Shown here: one piece after another, positions 18,475 to 27,190 of the stretch
How positions within the stretch are numbered: the stretch's first letter is position 1
Layout of the letters: every line of letters begins with the position of its first letter
DNA from: Streptomyces sp. NBC_01264
Lineage (GTDB): Bacteria > Actinomycetota > Actinomycetes > Streptomycetales > Streptomycetaceae
Direction: 5' to 3'
Assembly: GCF_026340675.1 (NCBI RefSeq)
Contig: NZ_JAPEOX010000001.1
Span: 186,001 to 250,000 of the forward strand
DNA: 64,000 bases
The notes under the pieces: generated by a model
What the model was told of the DNA's origin: nothing
Database searches by the model: none
The model's input: only the letters and a program-made list of their open reading frames with translations
Made by a program: the position numbers and the translations under genes

Positions 18475-19338
18475 GACCGTGTCCTATGTGGTGAGGCGTC
18501 GTTGAGCTTTGCATGGGGCGGGGTACTTGGAGTTGGATTGTTCCGGACGGGCTGTGGGAGATCGCGGAGCCGCTGATCCCATCGTCGAAAGTGCGGCCGC
18601 AGGGCGGCGGCACCCCGGATACACCTGATGAGACGCTGTTCGCGGCCATCATCTACGTGCTGGTCAGCGGGTGCGCCTGGCGGTCACTACCGCCGTGCTT
18701 CGGGATATCGAAGTCGACGGCCCACCGCAGGTTCCTAATCTGGTCGAGAGCCGGAGTCTGGGGCCGACTGCACGAAGAGATCCTGCACCGCCTCGACGAC
18801 GCCGGCCTCCTCGACCTCTCCCGCGCAGTCCTGGACTCCGCCCACGTCCGCGCTAAAGAGGGGGCGAACTCACAGGTCCGAGCCCCGTGGACCGGGGCAA
18901 GCCGGGCTCCAAGATGCACGTCCTGTCGGACGCGAACGGACTGCCCCTCCTCGTCGGCGTCACCGCGGCCAACACCCACGACAGCCTCGCCCTGAAGCCC
19001 ATGATCACGGGTAACCAAACGAGACACGACCCACACCGTGGCCGCCACTTCAAACCCCAACGCCTCCACGCCGACAAGGCCTACGACATCCCCCACCTGC
19101 GCACATGGTTACGCGGCAAACGCATCGGGGTCCGTATCGCACGCAAGGGCATCGAGTCACCGGAGCGACTCGGCCGGCGCCGGTGGGTGATCGAGCGGAC
19201 CATGTCCTGGCTCACCGGCTACCGCCGCCTCAACCACCGCTACGAACGCCACCCCCGCAACTACCTGGCCTTCTCGGACTCGCCGCCGCCATCTGCTGCT
19301 TCAAGCGACTCGTCCGCCTCACCACATAGGACACGGTC
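18475..19338 (+). mobile_element. IS5-family element, 864 bp, with perfect 24-bp inverted ends
   Basis: The left end (18475-18498, GACCGTGTCCTATGTGGTGA...) is repeated exactly and inverted at 19315-19338. TA flanks both sides (TTA before, TAA after). The inner region holds one transposase split into three frames. Length and ends are those of a complete single element. Confidence 0.93.
18513..19329 (+). pseudogene. IS5-family transposase, two frameshifts
   Basis: The protein starts GRGTWSWIVPDGLWEIAEPL and matches a common Streptomyces IS5-type DDE transposase of about 270 residues. A first break lies at a G5 tract near 18862, where one extra G would restore the frame into the segment starting GELTGPSPVDRGKPGSK. 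A second lies near 19273, where one extra C would restore the segment ending CCFKRLVRLTT and the TAG in the right inverted repeat. The DDE region itself (VLDSAHV, HADKAYD, RRRWVIERT) is otherwise well kept. As written it cannot make an intact enzyme unless both sites are read errors or the first is a programmed shift. Confidence 0.85.
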
Positions 19339-19430
19339 TAAGGCTTGCCCACGCTGCCGGCGGAAGGCTTACCCAGACGCCTGTTCGGATGTGAGCCCGG
19401 TGGAACCCTCGCCGGGACGTAGGGCTGTGG

Positions 19431-19672
19431 TCAGTGCCCTTCAGGGTCGGAGAGGTTGACGGGGTCGCCTGCGCAGTACGCGTAGGCGTTGAGGCCGCCC
19501 GCGCCGAACGGGGAAAGGTTGTCGGGGGCGTGGAACCGGGTGAGCTGAGGATCGAAGGCCCGGTAGCCGCCTCCCAGGAGCTCGGGGCCCGCGGCCGCTG
19601 CCGTGGCGTCGCCGGCGGATCCCATGAGCCTGGCCAGGCCGGCCGTGTCGGTGGCCGTGAGTCCTGAAGGGG
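19431..19672 (-). pseudogene. RHS-repeat core C-terminal fragment
   Basis: The reading frame contains a C-terminal RHS core signature: YRAFDPQLTRFHAPDNLSPF followed by AYAYCAGDPVNLSDPEGH. RHS proteins are very large secreted or wall-associated toxin carriers, and this motif marks the end of the core before the variable toxin tip. Only about 80 residues remain, there is no start and the stop follows the DPEGH motif directly, so the toxin tip is missing. It is a relic joined at about 19673 to an unrelated YidB-like gene. Confidence 0.7.
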
Positions 19673-19699
19673 CAGGTCGGCGTCCTCGGGCGTGAGAGC

Positions 19700-19942
19700 G
19701 TCCACCGTGGCCGGCAGGTACTCGGTGATCCTGGACGCGAACTCCTCTGGGGTCACGCCCAGGGAGCCGGCCAACCTGCGGAGCTGCTCGCCGCCCGCCT
19801 CCAGCACCTCGGCCGCGGTGACCGGCTCATTGGCACCCGCTCCGATCCAGGAGTGGCCCTGGTCGAAGGCCAGAGCCAGCTCGGCGTCCTGCGGGCCGGC
19901 TTGTTCGAGGTCCTCGCGGGTGAACAGGATCGTGACGGCCAT
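19700..19942 (-). CDS. YidB-like (DUF937) small protein, 3' end fused to RHS relic
   Basis: After an ATG at 19942 the protein has the YidB-family pattern: GHSWIGAGANEPVTAAEV, LAGSLGVTPEEFASRITEYL and VDALTPED. YidB proteins are about 90-130 residues and of unknown function. The domain is essentially complete at its C-terminal side, but no stop follows: the frame runs on, without homology, through the RHS relic to about 19319. A deletion that joined the two genes would explain this. The N-terminal part is shorter than usual. Confidence 0.6.
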
Positions 19943-19979
19943 GGAGCTGTCCTTCCGTAGACGGTTCCTGCGACGTTAA

Positions 19980-20289
19980 TGGATCACCCACGGCCACAGC
20001 GGCGGTTCCAGGCTTCTCACCACTGCCTGTGCGCGGCCGTCCGCGGAGCACAGCGGCACCCCGCCCGGTACGCGAGCGCGGGCCCGGTACTCCGTCATCG
20101 GAGCACCGGGCCCGAGGGGCGGCCCGGTCGTACTGCCCCAGAGCTCTCTGGGCACCGGTCCTGACCCGCGCACCCATGTCGGCGCGGACTGATCACGACC
20201 CTAGCCCGGCCATCACCCACCTGACGGCCGAAGGGCAGAAGGGAACTCCAGCCGCCGGCTCCGAATGACAACCGCCGTGGCGCCCGTAC
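19980..20289. other. No supported gene
   Basis: This 310-bp stretch has open frames on both strands, but none shows a domain or ribosome site that I trust. I see no hairpin or repeat in it. Confidence 0.5.
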
Positions 20290-20702
20290 CGCCTGCAACA
20301 CCGACCGGGTCAGCCCGTGGTGGGTGATCGTCACCGTGATCTCCCCGGTGTCGGGCTCACCCTCCGCGCACACCTTTCGGGCGAGGCCGTCCACAGCCCT
20401 GGCGGCTGCCGGCGGCCAGTACCGCCTCGCCCTCCGCCTTCCCCTCAACGATGTCGATGAGCCATCCCTCTGCGACGCGCTGCATTCCGGTCCGTCGCTG
20501 GGGTGCGGATGGCGGCGAGCGGTGCGCCCTGGTGGGGCCGCACCCCGCTACGACCGTGTGGTGCGACCGGGATGGCGTAGAACGCGTAGTCGTCGTAGCG
20601 CGGGTTCTCGAGATCACGCACACGGTCTGCCCGGCCGAATGGTCCATAGGGGCTCCTGGCGGAGGTGTTGTCGTCCGGTTCAGAGTCGCGTTGACTGGCC
20701 AC
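20290..20702 (-). pseudogene. Decayed conserved hypothetical gene, several frameshifts
   Basis: Three minus-strand frames each carry a piece that reads like natural protein: PYGPFGRADRVRDLENPRYD, then QRVAEGWLIDIVEGKAEGEA, then RYWPPAAARAVDGLARKVCA with DTGEITVTITHHGLTRS. In this order they form one plausible protein of about 130 residues that needs at least two single-base corrections. I do not recognise a family. The pieces follow one another without long gaps, which supports frameshifts over fusion. Confidence 0.45.
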
Positions 20703-20830
20703 CTCACCCGGTCCCTTTGTCTCCCGTGTCGCTGCCCGACAGCGCAGAGCAAGTCAGCCCAATGGAGGCTGCGACGCCGGGCCGCGTCCCGGATCCGGGG
20801 CGGCGGACCGGGGGCAGGCCCCGGGTAGTG

Positions 20831-21754
20831 CTACCGCCCTGTGTCCATGTGGAGGCGGATCACGGTCCCCTGGTCGCGGGTGGAGCGGATCTCTACGAGG
20901 TCGCAGAGCTGGTGGGCCAGCCAGAGCCCGCGGCCACCGATCTGTTTGGGGGTGGGCCGGATACGGCCGGCCATGATGTCCGAGATGTAGCCGGCGTCCC
21001 GGAACTCGCACAGGAACGTCGCGTCCTGTGACCATGTGCGCAGGGTTCCGTGGCCGCCGCCGTGCCGGATGCTGTTCGTCGCGATCTCCGTGACGGCAAC
21101 GGAAAGCTGACCCAGCTGGTCCTCGGGCACGCCCGCGTCGGACGCGCTCCGGGAGACCTTCGAGCGGATCGTGGCAAGGTCGCCGTGCGTGTAGCTAAGC
21201 TCAAAGGACGGGTCGCGGGGGCCGGCCAGGGCCTCGAAGGTGTAGTCCTCGCCGGCGAGGTAGTCCTCGTTGGGCGCGTGCTTCCCGTCGCGGCGGATCA
21301 GCGGGTGGCAGCGGGACATGGCGGCCAGGGCGTCCGGGTCCTGGTCGGCGTCGTCGTAGGGGCACAGCATCGACCAGGTGGAGCTGCGCGCGAAAGCCCG
21401 GTTCAGGAGCCATTCGTGGTAGCGCAGCTCCGCGAGGTGCGCAGGGTTGCGTGCCTGGCGCCAGGCGGTCTCGCCGATGCCCCGTACGGGGCGGTTGCCC
21501 TCGCCGCGCTCGTTCATCCAGGCCGCCCAGGCGGCGACGAGCCGACCGGGGTTGGGTCCGGCCGTCGTCGTGTCGACGAAGGTGACGGCAGCCTCGCCCG
21601 CGAGCTCGCTCCGAATCAGGGACGGGATACGCGGGGATCGCGGTTGCTTGACCGGAGACCACCTCACTAACGATGTCCTGCGGTACCCGGACTCAGACTT
21701 CCGCCCGGGCGATCCTGATGGCCCAATCCCTTCGTTCATCCCTCGGATGATCAA
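20831..21754 (-). CDS. MEDS-domain/HATPase regulator (anti-sigma-factor-like)
   Basis: The C-terminal half is an RsbW-type histidine-kinase-like ATPase: EIATNSIRHGGG (N box) and GGRGLWLAHQLCD (G box), ending TVIRLHMDT. The middle part matches the MEDS sensory domain found before such ATPases (AAVTFVDTTTAGPNPGR, a CPYDDADQDPD segment). These proteins are thought to bind anti-sigma antagonists or sigma factors. The first 50 or so residues lack the usual MEDS start, so the N-terminus is truncated, frameshifted or starts later than shown. If translation starts upstream, codon 29 is a TTA (21668-21670), which in Streptomyces would make it depend on the bldA tRNA. Confidence 0.8.
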   Translation of the reverse strand: MIIRGMNEGIGPSGSPGRKSESGYRRTSLVRWSPVKQPRSPRIPSLIRSELAGEAAVTFVDTTTAGPNPGRLVAAWAAWMNERGEGNRPVRGIGETAWRQARNPAHLAELRYHEWLLNRAFARSSTWSMLCPYDDADQDPDALAAMSRCHPLIRRDGKHAPNEDYLAGEDYTFEALAGPRDPSFELSYTHGDLATIRSKVSRSASDAGVPEDQLGQLSVAVTEIATNSIRHGGGHGTLRTWSQDATFLCEFRDAGYISDIMAGRIRPTPKQIGGRGLWLAHQLCDLVEIRSTRDQGTVIRLHMDTGR

Positions 21755-22230
21755 CTACTTACCACTGGGAACTGCTGGTACTACGAACTACGTGTACTGC
21801 TCCACTCACAACTGCTGGCTCTGCTCTGTACTGCGAACTGCTCGTGGCCTGTCCGAGCGCCACGTTCCGGCAGCCAGCCCCGTCGCCCATCCTGCAACTG
21901 CTCTGGCTTAGAACCCCACTGCCGAACCTCCCGGTGGGTGCGCCCACACTTCAGCGCGCTCACCGAGTACTACTCACTGACTGCACTGCTGGGTACTGCG
22001 AACTGCTGGCACTGCCAATGCGTTAACTGCGGTACTACTCTCGGCGGCCCCTGATCACTGCGGGCCACCCGGTCCGATGGCCAGTCCCGTCGCCGTCCTG
22101 CAACAACCCTGGCTTCGACACTCCGCCACCGCACCGTCCTGCGCACTGCAACTACGGGTACCGCTTACTGCGTGGACTGCTGCCCGGCAGTCCGTCTCTG
22201 CCAGGCCCTGCTGTCTCTCTGGGCTACGAG
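21755..22230. repeat. ACTGC-rich interspersed repeat region upstream of the MEDS-ATPase gene
   Basis: The motif ACTGC or its close variants recurs many times, often as GTACTGCGAACTGCT (near 21829 and 21994) and in pairs with TACTAC. A longer imperfect copy relation links about 21880-21930 (CCAGCCCCGTCGCCCATCCT) with about 22080-22130 (CCAGTCCCGTCGCCGTCCT). GC is lower than in the neighbours and I see no gene. It may be a promoter region with repeated operator sites. Confidence 0.5.
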
Positions 22231-22394
22231 AGAAACCATAACCACACCACAGCCCAATGTCTATTCCAGTCAACATAGATTTTTGGATGCCCGCCACTGA
22301 GGTAATCGGGTGTCGTTAGGTTCGACAACTGCGGTCCCGGGCACAACGACCGGGCAGGCACGGCCCGACGCAAACGACGGACCCGGAGCGCGCG

Positions 22395-22787
22395 ATGACC
22401 ACGACGAGCCCCGACCGCACCCCCCTTAGCTCCCTGAACGCCGTCGCTGGAGCACGCCAGACCGCGCAGGCCTTCCTGGAGGCCCTGGAGCACCCGGCGA
22501 TCGCTCCGGACTGCGCCGACAGCGTGGTCCTGGTCGTCTCCGAGCTGGTGACCAACGCCCTGCGTCACGGCGGTGGCACCTACACCCTGCGTCGGACCGC
22601 CCACCCCGGCAGCATCGAGGTCGCCGTCGACGATCCCAGCGCCGAACCGCCGCGAATGCGAATCCCCGACCTAAGGGGCGGGATCGGTGGATTCGGCTGG
22701 CACATGGTCAACGACCTCGCCCTCGCCACCGTGATCACACCCAGACCCGAAGGCGGCAAGACCGTACTCGCGCCCCTCCCCCGCTAG
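22395..22787 (+). CDS. ATP-binding protein, RsbW-type anti-sigma regulatory factor
   Basis: This complete protein of 130 residues is a single HATPase_c_2 domain: ELVTNALRHGGG (N box, about residue 50), GGFGWHMVNDLA (G box, about 95) and EGGKTVLAPLPR at the end. Proteins of this class bind a sigma factor or a STAS partner and phosphorylate the latter. The ATG has GGAG 7 nt upstream. No sigma factor gene is adjacent; possible partners are the STAS genes at 24,702, 31,221 and 36,801. The C-terminal 27 residues resemble the orphan gene end at 28,970-29,051. Confidence 0.9.
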   Translation: MTTTSPDRTPLSSLNAVAGARQTAQAFLEALEHPAIAPDCADSVVLVVSELVTNALRHGGGTYTLRRTAHPGSIEVAVDDPSAEPPRMRIPDLRGGIGGFGWHMVNDLALATVITPRPEGGKTVLAPLPR

Positions 22788-22847
22788 GCCAGCGGGGCGC
22801 CGGCGCTCGAAGGGTCACGTCTCGCCAACGACAGGGTGCCCCGGTGG

Positions 22848-23096
22848 CTAGCGGGGATCGCTGTGCCCGCCGAGCCACTTGGCACGCCGGTGACCCGCGG
22901 CCGGAGCGGCCGTGGTGGCGGGACGGTCGTCGGCGAGTGCTTGGGCGGTTTGCGCGCGGGCGGCGTCGCGCTGCTCGATGAGGCCCTCGCGTTCGCGGTC
23001 CACGATCACGCTCTCCCGCTTCGAGGTGAGGGAAGCCTCGTGGCGTGCCAGGCGGTTGCGGCGGGAGGCTCTGCGTGCGGCCGCGGGCACTGTCAC
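22848..23096 (-). CDS. Small charged hypothetical protein
   Basis: This 82-residue frame starts with GTG at 23094-23096. It is rich in Arg, Glu and Ala with a helical, coiled-coil-like middle (KRESVIVDREREGLIEQRDA), then a Thr/Ala linker. I do not recognise a family. Base use at third positions fits a real Streptomyces gene, but there is no strong ribosome site. The start overlaps a motif resembling the ends of the IS6-type elements of this window. Confidence 0.4.
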   Translation of the reverse strand: MTVPAAARRASRRNRLARHEASLTSKRESVIVDREREGLIEQRDAARAQTAQALADDRPATTAAPAAGHRRAKWLGGHSDPR

Positions 23097-23245
23097 ATTT
23101 AAACAATGACGTGCACATGGCGGGACATCCAGCTGTCTGAGTCCGCTCTGCGGCGGAAAATTTTGCGCAGGACCGGCGATCGGGACCCTCTCGCCGGAAG
23201 ATCCACCGGCATGCACACGCCATGCGTCGTTAACGTGACAGTGCC
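23086..23245. repeat. 160-bp segment with inverted GGCACTGTCAC ends
   Basis: GGCACTGTCACATTTAA at the left end is matched by the inverted GGCACTGTCACGTTAAC at the right. The same first 11-13 bases begin the IS6-type elements at 46,354 and 50,466. It could be a MITE-like deletion derivative, or chance. Confidence 0.4.
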
Positions 23246-23910
23246 CGTCAACCAGATGTAGCAGCCAGACCCAACCGGGAGCATGACCAACGACAGCCGC
23301 GCCTCAACGCCCCGCAGAGCGGCAGCAACCGGGGAAGAGGCAAGCACCTGCCACCGGTGGTTGAGCTGAGCTGGTGCGGCCGGGCCCCGGTTGCTCCAAC
23401 TGCGGGCAGTGCGCCGTTGAAGTCAGACCGACCTCGCCGAGGCCTTTCACGCTGAAGACGGGCGCGACTCGTTCTGGGGCGCGGTCTACGCGTGCGCCGA
23501 GGTGAAGCGGGAAGCGCGGGCTTCAACGTCCCGCAGGCTCTGCTGGTGGGACCGCCGCTCACCGGCCGGGCGCGGGCACACCCGGAGGGGCTGGAAGTGG
23601 GGCAGCTGAAAGGCCGCACTTCCTGTGCTGGTGCCCGGCCAGCCCGCCAGGGGCATCCGGGGATGCCGGGGTGGCGGGGCTGGTCGAGCCCGGTCGCGGT
23701 CCCCAGAGGGGAGGATCTCGGCGTTGGTCGCGCCGAGCGTGTTCTGGAGACCGCGTTCGAGATCGCTGTCGCGTTCAGACGCACGATGAGACGGGGACGT
23801 CTGGTGGCACACCGCGCGCAGCGCGGGGGGTGCCGCTCTCGTCCGCGGCCGGACCTGGCCTTGGTGGGGATGCCGGGATCATGCGCTGCGGCGGGGTCTG
23901 CGACGGGGTG
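23246..23910. other. Probable decayed DNA without an intact gene
   Basis: A plus-strand piece near 23441-23510 reads like protein (EAFHAEDGRDSFWGAVYACA), then loses frame. Further frames to about 23800 may continue it. No start, ribosome site or family is visible, so I treat it as a relic. Confidence 0.35.
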
Positions 23911-24066
23911 TCAGCGGCTCTGCTGCTCGACCGTCGACTTGAGCTCGCGCAGGAGTTCGGTGGTCTCCCGCTTCTTGCTCCAGTCCTCGGGGGCAGACTT
24001 GATGTTGGACTCGATCTTCCTGACCTGCTCCGCGGCATCCTGCATACCCTGCGACTTCTCCGGCAT
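23911..24066 (-). CDS. 51-residue small helical protein
   Basis: The ATG at 24064-24066 has GAAAGGTG upstream at a good distance. The product begins MPEKSQGMQDAAEQVRKIES and ends in a Leu/Glu/Lys-rich helix (TTELLRELKSTVEQQSR). It looks like one or two amphipathic helices, with no membrane segment. Strong third-position GC and the ribosome site support a real gene. Function unknown. Confidence 0.6.
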   Translation of the reverse strand: MPEKSQGMQDAAEQVRKIESNIKSAPEDWSKKRETTELLRELKSTVEQQSR

Positions 24067-24701
24067 GAGTGTCACCTTTCAGGACGGCGGACTGCCTGAG
24101 TGCAGCCCGCCACATAAAACGTATATATCAGACAAATGATGCAGGTGTCGGCGCCGCTTAGCGGCAAGGCCACGGCAGGGGCGACGGTGACCGCTGCGGT
24201 CGCCGGCGGTCCCAACGTTCCCGCCTTGACCATGACCGCCGAGTCGGCTGGAACCTGGTCTCGCTCGCCCTGATAGGGCTGGAAGGCGGGCATGGGTGGT
24301 GCCGGATCGGGTCTGGTGTCTCCCAGGGAGTGTCTCCAGCGACGGAAAAGCCTGCGTGAGGCGCTGCCTATGGGGGTGTCTGATCGTTGAAGGGGATGCG
24401 GGGGATGACCCCGGCTTCCTGGGCTCCGAGCATTCGGGGGCCGGCCCCTCTTGTCCTGGCGTCTGTGGTGCCCCGCCGCACACGGGGCCCGGCCGCGCCA
24501 TGAGCGGCGGTGCCGCAACAGACGCCAGGACCCCAAGCTCTGGAGCGGGTTGACCCGCCCACACCGTCCGCCTCCTCTCGGTGCCCCGGACACGGACCCG
24601 GGCCGCTACGCGCTTCAGCGCGCCGCATGCCAGCCCTACGCCGACCGAGCAAGGATGGGGGGCCCGCGGGTACGGGGCCTTCGGGTGACGGGAGCAGCAC
24701 C
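24067..24701. other. Upstream DNA of STAS gene copy 1, no intact gene
   Basis: I see no supported gene in these 635 bp. The right 90 bp (from 24612) belong to the segment duplicated at 36711. They contain the TTCGGGTGACGGGAGCAGCACC block that supplies the ribosome site of the STAS gene. Confidence 0.5.
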
Positions 24702-24988
24702 TTGATCAACGTGGACATCCAGCACTGCCGCAGCGCGGTGGTGATCAGCGCCACCGGGGAACTCGACGAGGGCGCGGGAGAAGTCTTCCAGCGCGCTCTG
24801 GACCGCGTGACCATGGACGAACGCGATCTCCTGGTGGACCTGCACGCCATCACGGCCATGAACGTCGACGGCCTGCTCCACCTCCTGGAACTGCACCGGC
24901 GCGCGGAGCGCATGCGGCTACGGGTCCAGGTCACCGGCTGGCAGACCCAGCCCCAGCAGTGCATGGCCACCGTGGCCGGCATCCCCGG
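24612..24988 (+). repeat. Duplicated STAS segment, copy 1
   Basis: This segment of about 377 bp matches 36711-37087 at high identity, covering 90 bp of upstream DNA and nearly the whole STAS domain. The match stops at GGCATCCCCGG, exactly where the two proteins diverge. Confidence 0.85.
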
Positions 24989-25526
24989 GCAGCTCCCGCC
25001 CCGAGGCCCAACCGGACACGATCCGCAGGACGCCAACGTGCAGGCCCCGCACCGCGCAGCACAAATCGCCACAGGGCCCGCCCACCAAAACCCGGCCCCG
25101 CGCCTCGTTCAAGGAACCGCAGCCCCACCAGTGAAGCCGTGGCCCCGCCCAAGAACCCGCCCGCGCCAGCAGCCCCGACTGCCTTCAACCCCCACCCACC
25201 CATGCGCCGAGAGCCACCTACAGCAAGCTCGCCGACCAGGCCTGCACCCCCGCAGACCACCCACCCACTCCCGAACCAACCCCCTACACCCACACAAGAA
25301 AGTCCGGGCAGTCACCAGCCAGAAAACAGGCCCTCACCAGGCAAAATGCACACCCGTCGCCTGCGCACCTTCCCCCCATATTTCCGGTCAAAGGACGGGG
25401 CCGTGCAGGGCGCAGCAGACTCCGGTGAGTGCGTATCGGCGGGTAGCCAGGCCAGTGTCGAGGTCCTCACCGATCGCGTCGCACAGCGGCCCCAGGACGT
25501 CGGCGGCGGTGGTGTCGGAGAGGTAA
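24702..25526 (+). CDS. STAS-domain anti-sigma factor antagonist, copy 1, with unrelated C-terminal extension
   Basis: The TTG at 24702 is the likely start because GGAGCAG lies 6 nt upstream and the same arrangement occurs at 36801. Residues 1-95 form a STAS domain (VVISATGELDEGAGEVFQ, LLVDLHAITAMNVDGLLHLL); the usual phospho-acceptor serine position holds N-V-D here. In RsbV-type proteins this residue controls binding to an RsbW-type kinase. After TVAGIPG the sequence leaves the homology of copy 2 and runs through about 180 Pro/His/Thr-rich residues with no domain, probably translated junk after a breakpoint. The gene is therefore likely a 3'-truncated duplicate. Confidence 0.7.
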   Translation: MINVDIQHCRSAVVISATGELDEGAGEVFQRALDRVTMDERDLLVDLHAITAMNVDGLLHLLELHRRAERMRLRVQVTGWQTQPQQCMATVAGIPGQLPPRGPTGHDPQDANVQAPHRAAQIATGPAHQNPAPRLVQGTAAPPVKPWPRPRTRPRQQPRLPSTPTHPCAESHLQQARRPGLHPRRPPTHSRTNPLHPHKKVRAVTSQKTGPHQAKCTPVACAPSPHISGQRTGPCRAQQTPVSAYRRVARPVSRSSPIASHSGPRTSAAVVSER

Positions 25527-25558
25527 GCCGGGGCAACCTCGAGGAACGGCACTGTCAC
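25388..25558 (-). pseudogene. C-terminal fragment of unknown gene, cut by IS5 element
   Basis: Minus-strand frame 56 codons long from a GTG (25556-25558), ending in TGA at 25388. It reads like natural protein (EVAPAYLSDTTAADVLGPLC, GEDLDTGLATRRYALTGV). The same frame stays open upstream to the IS5 end at 25600, so the gene start was probably lost there. The DNA around the GTG is identical over 18 bases to IS6-type ends in this window, which may be chance because it is coding. Confidence 0.4.
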
Positions 25559-25603
25559 GTTGTCGAAAATAGCGTGAATTTCCCGTCCGGCTGCGCAGCC
25601 TAG

Positions 25604-26217
25604 GCCGTTTCCTTCGGATCATCGGATCATCCGATCGTTGGTTGATGTGTGTCGTTGACTGACGCCCAGTGGGCACGCATCGAGCCGTTGCTGCCGGACC
25701 GGACGCCTCGGCGGGGTGGGCGGTGGCGGGATCACCGGCAGGTGATCGACGCGATCGCGTTCAAGTACCGCACCGGCACGCCGTGGAAGGACCTGCCCGA
25801 GCACTTCGGTCCGTGGAAGGGCGCCCACAACCGCCTGCGCATGTGGGCCGCGGACGGGACCTGGGCGAAGGTCTTCACCGCCCTCCTCGCCCAGGCCGAC
25901 GCCGAGGGCGACCTCGACTGGGTCGTCGCCGTCGACTCCACGATCGTCCGCGCCCACCAGCACGCCGCCGGTGCCCGCCAAAAGGGGCCCCGGCCGGCGA
26001 GCCGCACGACCACGCCCTCGGACGCTCCCGCGGCGGACTGACCACCAAAATCCACCTCGCCGCCGACAGCCGCCGCAGGCCGCTGGCGTTCGTGCTCACA
26101 CCGGGCCAGGCCGGGGATGCACCCGCATGCGTGCAGGTCATGAACCGCTTACGGGTGCCTCGGCAGACCGGCCGTCCCAGAATCACCCCGGACATGGTGC
26201 TGGCGGACAAGGCCTAG
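25604..26217 (+). mobile_element. Truncated IS5-family (IS427-like) element
   Basis: The left end follows a CTAG (25600-25603), the usual target of this group. The element ends at 26214-26217, again CTAG, but in mid-transposase (VLADKA), where an IS3 element begins. About 250 bp of the 3' end are missing compared with the full copy at 39467-40330. Confidence 0.8.
25649..26216 (+). pseudogene. IS5-family transposase, orfA complete and orfB truncated
   Basis: OrfA starts near SLTDAQWARIEPLLPDRTP and ends SDAPAAD; the first catalytic aspartate lies in VVAVDSTIVRAHQH. The second frame starts in the overlap as LGRSRGGLTTKIHLAADS and stops after MVLADKA. The orfA/orfB layout is the same as in the copies at 39,504 and 60,354, so the frame change is the normal programmed one and not damage. 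Loss of the last third makes it inactive. Confidence 0.85.
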
Positions 26218-26288
26218 GGCCTTGACCCCTGATTTTGCACACACGAGACACTGGATCCTGAGGATCTGAGAACGGACATCTCGTGGTC

Positions 26289-26588
26289 ATGAAGAACTAC
26301 CCGCCGGAGTTCAAGGCGGACGCGGTCGCGCTGTACGAGTCGCGGCCGGAGGCGACGATAACGTCGGTCGCCGCCGATCTGGGGATCAACCCGGAGACGC
26401 TGCGGAACTGGGTCCGGGCGGCCGGAGCGAGTCGGCCCCGCGGACGCCGGACGCAGGAACCGGCCCAGCCGCCGGCCCCGCTGGAGGCAGAGAACGCAGC
26501 TCTGCGGAAGAAGGTCCGTGAGCTGGAAGAGGAACGCGAGATCCTGCGGAAAGCGGCGAAGTATTTCGCCGGGGAGACGCGCTGGTGA
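26289..26588 (+). CDS. IS3-family transposase OrfA
   Basis: This 99-residue protein has the usual helix-turn-helix (YPPEFKADAVALYESRP, ITSVAADLGINPETLRNWVR) and a C-terminal leucine-zipper-like segment (ENAALRKKVRELEEEREILR). It overlaps orfB by 4 bp (ATGG/TGA region at 26585-26588), the typical IS3 arrangement for frameshifted OrfAB. It appears intact. Confidence 0.9.
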   Translation: MKNYPPEFKADAVALYESRPEATITSVAADLGINPETLRNWVRAAGASRPRGRRTQEPAQPPAPLEAENAALRKKVRELEEEREILRKAAKYFAGETRW

Positions 26589-27190
26589 ACCGCTTCCAGT
26601 GCGTCGCCGACCATCAGCGCCGCTACGGCGTGAAGCGGCTCTGCAGCATCCTTGGTGTCAGCCGCTCGAGCTTCTACTACTGGCGCCGGACAGCCACGGG
26701 CCGGGCCGCCCGGCAGGCAGCCGACGCGAGGCTCACCGTCCGGATACGGGCCGTGCACAAGGAATCGGACGGCACTTACGGAGCCCCGAGGATCACCGCC
26801 GAGCTCCGCGAGACGAGCGGAGAAGCGGTGAACCACAAGCGGGTCGCCAGACTCATGCGGGCGTCCGGGATCGAAGGAGTCCGGTTGCGCCGCCGGCACC
26901 GCACCACCGTCCCCGACCCGACCGCGGCCAAGGCGCCGGACCTGATCGGCCGCGACTTCACCGCCGAAATCCCGAACACGAAGTACGTCGGCGACATCAC
27001 CTACCTGCCCATCGACGGCGGGAAGTTCTGCTACCTGGCGACCGTCATCGACCCCGCCTCGAGCCGGTTGGCCGGCTGGGCGATCGCCGGCCACATGCGC
27101 GCGGACCTCGTCACCGACGCCCTGGCCGCAGCGATCCGCACGCGCGGCAGCCTTGCCGGATCGATCATGCACACCGACCACGGAGCCCAG

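Noticed and set aside
25548..25565. IS6-type end identical to that at 46354
   Set aside because: As a mobile-element end it lacks any adjacent IS6 sequence and lies inside a plausible coding frame (FDNVTVPF), so I did not annotate an element.
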